Below are positions 1-5,939 of a stretch of 7,766 nucleotides of DNA, in pieces; within the stretch, counting starts at the first letter, position 1, and each line of letters opens with the position of its first letter. A program made the position numbers and the translations under genes. The notes below the pieces were generated by a model. It saw only the letters and a program-made list of their open reading frames with translations, made no database searches and was not told the origin of the DNA. The stretch is from an uncultured Gammaproteobacteria bacterium. Lineage in GTDB: Bacteria > Pseudomonadota > Gammaproteobacteria > Pseudomonadales > UBA5518. The stretch spans positions 1 through 7,766 of the forward strand of contig CAIXOY010000591.1 of the NCBI GenBank assembly GCA_903921135.1, read 5' to 3'.

Positions 1-10
1 GCATGGCTCC

Positions 11-34
11 GTGGGAGCGGGCCATGCCCGCTCC
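11..34. repeat. REP-like palindrome, copy 1 (downstream of the monooxygenase gene)
   Basis: A perfect 9-bp stem is formed by GGAGCGGGC (14-22) and GCCCGCTCC (26-34) around a three-base loop, CAT. Positions 11-31 are identical over 21 nt to the reverse complement of 7254-7274. Such short G+C-rich intergenic palindromes are typical of REP elements in pseudomonads and other gammaproteobacteria. It begins 8 nt beyond the monooxygenase stop codon, so it could stabilise the operon's mRNA 3' end or slow RNA polymerase. There is no T-tract, so it is not a canonical intrinsic terminator. Positions 1-7 (GCATGGC) are also complementary to 21-27 (GCCATGC), giving a competing fold. No REP-associated transposase lies in the window. 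Confidence 0.7.
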
Positions 35-42
35 TGCAGGGA

Positions 43-1959
43 TCAGCGCAGCGTCACATCCGCCAGATCCGGCTGTCGCAGCCGGTTCCAGTAATCCTCC
101 ATGCGGAACGGGCTCGCGAGGATGACCTCGCCCTTGCCGTTGCGGTAATAGGTGGTGGCGCGGGTCTCGCGCACCCACACCGAATCCGCCAGCTCATCGC
201 GCACTTCCTCCGCCCATCGCTGCTGCGCATCGGGACTCACCTCGATGCGCGAACGCCCGGTCTCGAACAGGGTCTGCAGGCACTCGATCGCGTAGTGCAC
301 CACCGCCTCCACCGTGAAGTTGTGCCCGCCGCCGTGCGCCGCAGACGCGTGCGGCCCCGAGGTGATGAAGAGGTTCGGGAAGCCCGGCACCAGGCAGCCG
401 TTGTAGGCGACGGGCGAGTCCTGCCACACCTCGGTGAGCGTGCGTCCGTCGCGGCCTTCGATGCGCCACTGCGCCAGAAAATCGAGCTTGAAGCCTGTGG
501 CATAGACGATGGCATCCAGCGGGTGCAGCGTGCCCTCGGCATCGACGATCCCCTCCGGCACGACCTCGCGCAGGCCTGAAGACACCACGGTGGATTTCGG
601 GTTTTTCAATGCCGTGTAGTAGCCACCCGGATCACGGATCGGGCGCTTGCCGAAGGGCGCGAAACCGGGCGTGAGTTTCGCGATCAGGTCGGGGCGATCT
701 GCAAACGAGGCCTGCAGATGCGCCAGCCCGCGTTGCAGCTGCACATCGTTCAGGGGGCTGATCGAGAGATCGTGCGTGGCGGCCCATGCCGCGTCGTAGC
801 GCACCTGCGGATAGAGCGCGTCGCTGATCAGCAGATACAGCGCCAGCCGCGACCACTGAGCGAAAGAAGGCACGTTCTCGAGCAGCCAGAGCTGCGCGGC
901 CGGCAGCCGCGCCTCGCCTGCCGGCGGCATCACCCAGTGCGGCTGGCGCTGGAAGAGCGTGAGCGAGGCGACCTGATCGATCAGCGCATCCACGATCTGC
1001 ACGCTGGTGCAGCCCGTGCCCACCACACCGAGGCGCTTGCCGGCGAGATCGCAATCCTCCCGCCACTCGGCGGAGTGGAACCAAGGGCCCTCGAATCGAT
1101 CGATCCCTGGCACATCCGGAAACTGCACCCGCGTGAGATAGCCCGCGGCGGTGATCACGGCGTTGGCGTGGTGCTCTTCGCGTTTCCCCTCGCGCTCCAG
1201 CACGATCGTCCAGCGTGCCGCTGCGTCGTCCCAGCGCAGCTCCCGCACGTCGCTGTCGAAGACGATGCTGTCCATCACCTCGTACTTGCGCGCAACGCGC
1301 TCCAAGTAATCAAGATACTGCGCGCCCTCGGGGAAGGCGTGCGTCCACTCCGGGTTCACCTCGAAAGAAAACGAGTAGTACTCGCTCGGTGTGTCGACGC
1401 CCACGCCCGGGTAGCGGTTCTGCCACCAGACGCCGCCCAAGCCGGGGTTTTTCTCGAAAACCGTGCAGGCGATGCCCTCGTGGCGCGCGGCGATGGCAGC
1501 GGCGATGCCCGCCATGCCCGCACCGATGACCGCAAGCGAGAACCCCTCCGGCGCCGCGCGTGTGCGGGCGACGGTAGGCACGAAACGCAGGAAGCCCGCC
1601 TGCTCGCGCAGATAGGGGAGAGAGGCCTCTTCCACCGGCCAGCCGAGCAGCGCACGTGCGAGCGCGAGAAAAGCCCCGTCCTCCAGTGCGAGCGGATCAC
1701 GCCCCGCATGCGCAGGGAGTTGCGACAGCACGGCCACGCCCCAGTCGGCAAGCGTGGCCTGCGCCGCGGGCGGCAGCACGGGCGTGATACCTGCAGGGCC
1801 CATCTCGTGGCGCAATTGCGGTAGCAGCGCCTCCATCACGGCCGTCTCGCCGGTGATGGAGACGAGGCTCGCGAGCAACACAGCGGGGTTGGCCGACATC
1901 AGCCATGCGCGCAGTGTCTGCGGGTCCGGAAGCGAGGAGTCTCTGCCGTGTGCCGTCAC
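43..1959 (-). CDS. Baeyer-Villiger monooxygenase, HAPMO-like (FAD/NADPH flavoprotein)
   Basis: A 638-residue class B flavoprotein monooxygenase. Seen: FAD Rossmann motif GAGMAG (146-151); the type I BVMO block GGVWWQNRYPGVGVD (175-189); fingerprint F-x-G-x3-H-x3-W at 289-299 (F289, G291, H295, W299); second, NADPH-binding Rossmann motif GTGCTS (314-319); GKRP at 437-440, whose R439 I infer to be the arginine that stabilises the peroxyflavin; and the ATGF and GFPNLF motifs (487-490, 526-531). About 140 residues precede the first Rossmann motif, as in 4-hydroxyacetophenone monooxygenase (about 640 residues), whereas cyclohexanone monooxygenase starts almost directly with it. Family chemistry: ketone plus O2 and NADPH gives an ester or lactone, in the cytoplasm. 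The GTG start overlaps the esterase stop (GTGA) and has AGGA 7 nt upstream; ATG at 1899 lacks a Shine-Dalgarno. The frame stays open upstream to 2808, but that stretch is a shadow of the esterase gene. Class is secure; the substrate is unknown. Confidence 0.93.
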   Translation of the reverse strand: MTAHGRDSSLPDPQTLRAWLMSANPAVLLASLVSITGETAVMEALLPQLRHEMGPAGITPVLPPAAQATLADWGVAVLSQLPAHAGRDPLALEDGAFLALARALLGWPVEEASLPYLREQAGFLRFVPTVARTRAAPEGFSLAVIGAGMAGIAAAIAARHEGIACTVFEKNPGLGGVWWQNRYPGVGVDTPSEYYSFSFEVNPEWTHAFPEGAQYLDYLERVARKYEVMDSIVFDSDVRELRWDDAAARWTIVLEREGKREEHHANAVITAAGYLTRVQFPDVPGIDRFEGPWFHSAEWREDCDLAGKRLGVVGTGCTSVQIVDALIDQVASLTLFQRQPHWVMPPAGEARLPAAQLWLLENVPSFAQWSRLALYLLISDALYPQVRYDAAWAATHDLSISPLNDVQLQRGLAHLQASFADRPDLIAKLTPGFAPFGKRPIRDPGGYYTALKNPKSTVVSSGLREVVPEGIVDAEGTLHPLDAIVYATGFKLDFLAQWRIEGRDGRTLTEVWQDSPVAYNGCLVPGFPNLFITSGPHASAAHGGGHNFTVEAVVHYAIECLQTLFETGRSRIEVSPDAQQRWAEEVRDELADSVWVRETRATTYYRNGKGEVILASPFRMEDYWNRLRQPDLADVTLR

Positions 1960-2969
1960 GCCTGTGTCCTGTGGAGTTTGCGTTGGAAGAAATCCGCCAT
2001 CAGGGAAAGCGCCTGCTGCGCTTCGGGCAGATGGAAGGCGTACCAGTGCGCGTGCGGCATGGCCTCGAAGACCAGCAGCTCGGCCTCGGCGCCCGCGCGC
2101 CGCAACGCGAGATGCATGGCGCAGGTGCCGCTCAGAAGCGCATCGCGCGTGCCGGTCACGAGCAGCGTGGGCGGGAACTGCGGAAGGTCTGCGTGTATCG
2201 GCGAGACCAGCGGATCGCGTGCATCCGCGCCCGAGAGATAGGCGCGCAACTCGCTCAGCGGGTGGTCCGGTGGCAGCAGCAACTCGCCCCAGAAACCCGA
2301 AAGCCCGAAGAGCGCCGCGCTGTCGCCCAGATCCGCGAGATCTCCCGCCGCCGTGAACATGCCGAGGCAGGCCGGCGAGGGCAGTCCTTCGTGCGCGATG
2401 CGCGCCTGCACCTGCCCCGTGAGGATGCCACCCGCAGAGGCACCGTAGATGCCCACGGCCGCTGCGTCGTGGTGCTCCAGCACCGCACGGTAGACCGCGA
2501 TCACATCGTCCACCGCGGCCGGGTAGGCGTGCTCCGGTGCCAGCCGGTAATCGACGGCGATCACGGGAATACCCGTCATCCTCGCGATGGGTACCGCCTC
2601 GACCACCGAGCCCGAGCCCATCACGAAGCCGCCGCCGTGCAGATTGATCAGCACGCGTCCGCAGGCCTTGCCCGCCTCCGGCGAGGAACGCACGAGATGG
2701 CAGCGCACGCCCGCGATCTGCATCTCTTCGACCGAGACCTCGTAATGCGAGGCGGCCATCTCGCCCAGCATCTTGAGCGCCGCATCGGCCTGCTCGCGTG
2801 CGGCCCACATGGGGGCGTGCGGGTCGGGCGCGGCCGCGCCCCAGGGCGGTGTGGCCAGGTAGGCGCGCGCCTCAGGGCTCACCGCGCGCGGTGGCGGCAC
2901 CACGCGCGTCACGTGCGCGGTGCCGTCCACATCCACCTTTGACGATCCCGGCTCTGCGTCGCGTTTCAT
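1956..2969 (-). CDS. HSL-family (type IV) alpha/beta hydrolase, probable esterase/lactonase
   Basis: A 337-residue alpha/beta hydrolase_3 protein. Seen: oxyanion-hole motif HGGG (111-114); the family block DYRLAPEHAYPAAVDD (140-155); nucleophile elbow GASAG with Ser178 (176-180); probable acid Asp276 in TGTRD; and probable catalytic His306 in EAMPHAHW. These are the hallmarks of hormone-sensitive-lipase-type carboxylesterases. There is no signal peptide, so the enzyme should be cytoplasmic. The start ATG has GGGAGA 6 nt upstream. It begins 24 nt after the SDR stop, and its TGA overlaps the monooxygenase GTG start. Bacterial BVMO genes are often paired with a hydrolase that cleaves the ester or lactone they form (for example in acetone, cyclic ketone and 4-hydroxyacetophenone pathways), which is the job inferred here. 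Family assignment is firm; substrate chain length and acyl preference cannot be read. Confidence 0.93.
   Translation of the reverse strand: MKRDAEPGSSKVDVDGTAHVTRVVPPPRAVSPEARAYLATPPWGAAAPDPHAPMWAAREQADAALKMLGEMAASHYEVSVEEMQIAGVRCHLVRSSPEAGKACGRVLINLHGGGFVMGSGSVVEAVPIARMTGIPVIAVDYRLAPEHAYPAAVDDVIAVYRAVLEHHDAAAVGIYGASAGGILTGQVQARIAHEGLPSPACLGMFTAAGDLADLGDSAALFGLSGFWGELLLPPDHPLSELRAYLSGADARDPLVSPIHADLPQFPPTLLVTGTRDALLSGTCAMHLALRRAGAEAELLVFEAMPHAHWYAFHLPEAQQALSLMADFFQRKLHRTQA
1967..1970 (-). promoter_or_regulatory. Ribosome binding site deciding the GTG start of the monooxygenase
   Basis: On the minus strand AGGA lies 7 nt before the GTG at 1959 and inside the last codons of the esterase. With the GTGA stop/start overlap, this supports the GTG start and a re-initiation type of translational coupling. 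The alternative ATG at 1899 has no purine-rich site before it. Confidence 0.6.
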
Positions 2970-2993
2970 GCTCTGTCTCCCGTGCTGTCCGTG

Positions 2994-3935
2994 TCAGTCG
3001 ATACCGATGTGCTTGCCCGCCGCGGCGCGGCGGGTGTCTTCGCTGATGTGCTCGAGTTCGTGCCGGAAGGCCTCCAGCATCGACGCCGGCGCCGCGGCGC
3101 CGGTCAGATCCATCAGCGCGGCTTCCTGTCCCACCCATGCCTCGGGTGTCCACGCCGCTGCCGTGACGCCCGTGGCTTCCACCAGCACCACGCGCCCCGC
3201 GCGCCCGCCGCCGGCGTGGAAGGTCTCGCCTTGGAGAGTGCAGGCCTCGTGGCAGAGCCAGGCCACGAAGGGCGCGATGGATTCGGGCGGGAACCAGTCT
3301 TCCAGCAGCCCTGCGAAATCCGCGTTTGGGATCTGTGCGGTGAGCCGCGTCCAGGCCGAGGGCATCACAGCGTTCACGTGCAGGCCCGCGCTGGCGGACT
3401 CCTGCGCGAGCGCGCGGGTAAGCGCGAAGATCCCGCCCTTGGCGCTCACGTAGTGCGCGTTCCAGGGCGAGCCGAAGATCGAGGCCGAGGTGGTATTGAC
3501 GATGCGCCCGCGCGTGGCGATGAGTTGTGGCCAGCAGGCTCGGCTCATGGCCACCGTGCCGCCCAGATGCACCGCGAGCATGCGGTCGAAATCTTCCGGC
3601 GTGATGCTGTCGAAGGCGCCGCCGCCCGAGATGCCCGCGTTGTTCACGAGGATGTCGATGCGGCCGAAGTGCGAGAGTGCGGCCGCGGCGATGGTCTGCG
3701 CCTGTGTGCTCACGCTGTGCGTGTCGGCGATGGCCTCGCCGCCCGCCGCGCGGATCCCCGCAGCCACGGCATCTGCGGTCTGCTCCGTGCCGGGCTCACC
3801 AAGAGCACTGCTGCTTGTGTCGTTCACCAGCACGCGCGCGCCGCGGGAGGCCAGCAACTCCGCATAGCAGCGGCCGAGGCCGCGCCCTGCGCCGGTCACG
3901 ATCGCCACCTTGCCGTCGAAGCGCAGTTCGTTCAT
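2994..3935 (-). CDS. Short-chain dehydrogenase/reductase, MFE-2 3-hydroxyacyl-CoA dehydrogenase-like
   Basis: A 313-residue classical SDR. Seen: cofactor motif TGAGRGLG (14-21); Asp39 at the end of beta-2 (VLVNDT), which favours NAD(H) over NADP(H); NNAG (98-101); a serine pair S150/S152 for the catalytic Ser; and YVSAK (Y162, K166). The long loop after beta-2 (SSSALGEPGTEQ) and the roughly 65-residue C-terminal extension (TPEAW near 263) resemble the (3R)-hydroxyacyl-CoA dehydrogenase unit of peroxisomal multifunctional enzyme 2 and its actinobacterial relatives, rather than short 250-residue SDRs. The start at 3935 is chosen because GGAGGA lies 9 nt upstream; an in-frame ATG at 3968 has no Shine-Dalgarno. 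It lies 24 nt before the esterase. In context it may oxidise the secondary alcohol that feeds the monooxygenase, or act on a hydroxyacyl-CoA downstream. Cytoplasmic. The SDR class is certain, the substrate is not. Confidence 0.92.
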   Translation of the reverse strand: MNELRFDGKVAIVTGAGRGLGRCYAELLASRGARVLVNDTSSSALGEPGTEQTADAVAAGIRAAGGEAIADTHSVSTQAQTIAAAALSHFGRIDILVNNAGISGGGAFDSITPEDFDRMLAVHLGGTVAMSRACWPQLIATRGRIVNTTSASIFGSPWNAHYVSAKGGIFALTRALAQESASAGLHVNAVMPSAWTRLTAQIPNADFAGLLEDWFPPESIAPFVAWLCHEACTLQGETFHAGGGRAGRVVLVEATGVTAAAWTPEAWVGQEAALMDLTGAAAPASMLEAFRHELEHISEDTRRAAAGKHIGID

Positions 3936-3944
3936 CGGCGCCTG

Positions 3945-3950
3945 TCCTCC
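3945..3950 (-). promoter_or_regulatory. Shine-Dalgarno deciding the SDR start
   Basis: GGAGGA on the minus strand lies 9 nt upstream of the ATG at 3935. It is the strongest site in this gap and supports that start over the upstream in-frame ATG at 3968. Confidence 0.65.
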
Positions 3951-3992
3951 GCGCTGCAGAGCGCCCATTGTGCCGTCGCGTGTGCGGACGGC
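3951..3992 (-). other. Two short hairpins in the DUF885-SDR gap
   Basis: Within the 58-nt gap, GCCGTC (3972-3977) pairs with GACGGC (3987-3992) across 9 nt immediately after the DUF885 stop codon. GCGCT (3951-3955) pairs with AGCGC (3960-3964) across GCAG, directly next to the SDR Shine-Dalgarno. Neither is followed by a T-run on the minus strand, so they are not classical terminators. They could tune mRNA stability or relative expression. In G+C-rich DNA stems this short also arise by chance. Confidence 0.3.
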
Positions 3993-3993
3993 C

Positions 3994-5772
3994 TCATCTT
4001 GCGGGGTGAGTGCCCGACTGTGCTTCGGTCCAGCGGCTGATTTTTGCGCCCAGCACCTCGAGCGGCACGATGCCGTCTACCAGCGCCTCGTCGTGGAAGC
4101 CGCGCAGATCGAAGCGCGGCCCCAGTGTGGCGGCGGACTCCTCGCGCAGGCGCTGTATCTCCAGTGCGCCACTGAGATAGGCGAGCGCCTGCCCCGGCCA
4201 GGCGATGTAGCGCTCGGTTTCGGCGGTGGCGTCGGCCTCGGAGTTGGGCGAGTTGGCGATGATGTAGTCGATCGACTGCTGCCGGCTCCAGCCCTTGGCG
4301 TGCATGCCGGTGTCCACCACCAGGCGTATGGCGCGGAAGAGCCGGTTGTGCAGGTAGCCGAGGTATTGCGCCGGGTCGTCGTACAAACCCATGGGTTTGC
4401 CGAGCGTCTCGGCGTAAAGCGCCCAGCCTTCGCCGAAGGCCGTCACCCAGCCGAAGCGCTGGAAGCCGGGAAGATCGGTGTTCTCGACGGCGAGCGCGTT
4501 CTGGAAGTGGTGACCGGGCTCGGCCTCGTGCAGCGAGAGCGATACCAGTTCGAAGGTCGGCGTGCGTGAGAGATCCGAGGTGTTCAGATAGAACACCCCC
4601 GGCCGTTTGCCGGCGGCATCGGGCCGCTGGTAGGAGCCACCCGCGGCGGATGCCGCACGATATGCCTCCACGGGGCGCACCTCGTAGTCGGCTTTCGGCA
4701 GACGTCCGAAGAGCGTGGGCAGTTGCCCGCGCACGCGGGATTTCATGTCGCTGAAGGCGGCGAGGGCGGTCTTCTCGTCGGCGAACAGCCAGCGCGGATC
4801 CTCCCGCACGGCCGCGAAGAAAGTCTTGAGATCGCCCTTGTAGCCGAGGCGATCGCGCACGCTTTCCATTTCGGCGTGCAGCAGCTTCACCTGCTCCAGA
4901 CCGATCGCGTGGATCTGCTCCGCATCCCGGCGCAGCGTGGTGTGCTGGCGGATGTCGAGCGCGTACCACTCGGCGCCCTTGGGCAGTGCGCTGCGGCCCA
5001 CGCTCGCGCGCGTGGCGGGCAGGTATTCCGATGCGACGAAATCACGGAGTTTGCGGTAGGTCGGCACGATGCGCGCGCTGATGAGCTCGCGGTACTGCGC
5101 CTCCAGCGCCTTGCCCTCGGCAGTCGCGGGGAGCTTCGCCACCGGGCCCCAGAACACGCTTTTTTCCGGCGCATCCACCACGTGTGCGGCGAGTTGCGGC
5201 AACAGCCGCTCGGCCACCACGCGCGGGAGCACCACGCCCTCTTTCATGCCGGAGCGCATGTTGGCGATGGCCTGATCCGCCCAGGCCGGCCACTGCCCGG
5301 CACGCGCGAGCCAGCGGCGGTGGTCGTCGGTGCTCACGAAAGGCTGTATGCCGCTGCCGGAGCCGAGTTGCGGCAATTCGATGTGCATGCCGTTGAACTG
5401 GCTCATGGGCATCAGCGATTGCGCGCGGGCAAAGCCGCCGGCGTGGCGGTCGCGCAGCAGTTCGAGCGTGAAGTGGAAGGTGTCTGCGCTTACCTGTTCG
5501 CGTGGCGAGAGCGTGCTCCGGTCGATGGCGTCCAGCCGCGCGAGGAATGTCCCCACCACCTTGCTTTCGCGGCCGAGGTACGCGGGGCTGATGCCGTCCT
5601 CGAGGCGGTCGTCGAAGCGGGCATCTCCGCGGCTGGTGGCATCGTGGGGGTTCAGTTCCAGATAGGCCGTGTCGTAGTCCGCGAAGAGCGCGGCGAGCGG
5701 GGCGGAGCCCGCAAAGGCCGTGGGCGCGGCGAGCCACAGGAAAAGGAGCAGGGGACGCAGGCAGGCGGGCAT
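3994..5772 (-). CDS. DUF885-family protein, exported putative zinc metallohydrolase
   Basis: A 592-residue protein matching the DUF885 family (about 550-620 residues). The N-terminus has a Sec-type signal: hydrophobic LLLFLWLAAP (8-17) and a likely cleavage after AFA (19-21), so a periplasmic or secreted location is expected. Seen: HEAEPGHH (415-422), fitting the family's metal-binding HExxPGHH; FGEGWALYAE (446-455), supplying further acidic residues; DTGMHAKGW (487-495); and ERYIAWPGQALAY (520-532). The family is generally regarded as gluzincin-like peptidases or hydrolases, mostly uncharacterised. The ATG at 5772 has GAGGA about 10 nt upstream. It is the first gene of the minus-strand block and is divergent from the LuxR gene. 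Its export contrasts with the cytoplasmic enzymes downstream; it may release a substrate outside the cytoplasm, or simply be a co-transcribed housekeeping gene. Confidence 0.9.
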   Translation of the reverse strand: MPACLRPLLLFLWLAAPTAFAGSAPLAALFADYDTAYLELNPHDATSRGDARFDDRLEDGISPAYLGRESKVVGTFLARLDAIDRSTLSPREQVSADTFHFTLELLRDRHAGGFARAQSLMPMSQFNGMHIELPQLGSGSGIQPFVSTDDHRRWLARAGQWPAWADQAIANMRSGMKEGVVLPRVVAERLLPQLAAHVVDAPEKSVFWGPVAKLPATAEGKALEAQYRELISARIVPTYRKLRDFVASEYLPATRASVGRSALPKGAEWYALDIRQHTTLRRDAEQIHAIGLEQVKLLHAEMESVRDRLGYKGDLKTFFAAVREDPRWLFADEKTALAAFSDMKSRVRGQLPTLFGRLPKADYEVRPVEAYRAASAAGGSYQRPDAAGKRPGVFYLNTSDLSRTPTFELVSLSLHEAEPGHHFQNALAVENTDLPGFQRFGWVTAFGEGWALYAETLGKPMGLYDDPAQYLGYLHNRLFRAIRLVVDTGMHAKGWSRQQSIDYIIANSPNSEADATAETERYIAWPGQALAYLSGALEIQRLREESAATLGPRFDLRGFHDEALVDGIVPLEVLGAKISRWTEAQSGTHPAR

Positions 5773-5939
5773 CGTCGGAGAGTCCTCATGGGGTGGCGCG
5801 GAAATCGGAGCCTAACGCATCGTGGTGTCTCGCGGCTGCCCCGGCGCGCACCGGCAACGGGCGCGGGTTCGCGTGGCGCTTGTGCCGCGCTTCACGTAAG
5901 GTGCGGGAGCCCTTCAGCAGCCGGAACGGACGCGTCGCG
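5773..5939. promoter_or_regulatory. Divergent intergenic region between the operon and the LuxR-type gene
   Basis: This stretch must hold the promoter of the minus-strand block and, if the regulator starts at 5940 or 5901, the regulator's promoter too. I see no convincing sigma-70 -35/-10 pair on either strand; the DNA is very G+C-rich. An imperfect 20-bp dyad at 5871-5890, GCGTGGC (5871-5877) and GCCGCGC (5884-5890) with one mismatch between arms, lies just upstream of the regulator start. It is a candidate but unproven operator, and its 20-bp span is typical of LuxR-type sites. Confidence 0.4.

Noticed and set aside
11..34. Intrinsic terminator after the monooxygenase gene
   Set aside because: The stem is strong, but no T-run follows on the minus strand, and the identical copy near 7254 fits a REP-like repeat better.
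718..1824. Plus-strand open frame (368 codons) opposite the monooxygenase gene
   Set aside because: Antisense shadow; the monooxygenase motifs on the other strand are complete and no domain is visible here.
1960..2808. Upstream extension of the monooxygenase frame to 2808, giving a 921-residue protein
   Set aside because: The extra 283 residues are low-complexity Arg/Ala/Gly sequence with no domain and lie wholly over the esterase gene, which has full catalytic motifs in another frame. The frame is open only because of high G+C.
1905..2942. Plus-strand open frame (345 codons) opposite the esterase gene
   Set aside because: Antisense shadow of the esterase; Arg/His/Gln-rich, no domain.
2982..4040. 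Plus-strand open frame (352 codons) opposite the SDR gene
   Set aside because: The opposite strand carries complete SDR motifs; this frame has biased composition and no motifs.
5880..5902. TTGTGC and TAAGGT as a sigma-70 promoter for the LuxR-type gene
   Set aside because: The spacer is only 11 nt, too short for a sigma-70 promoter.
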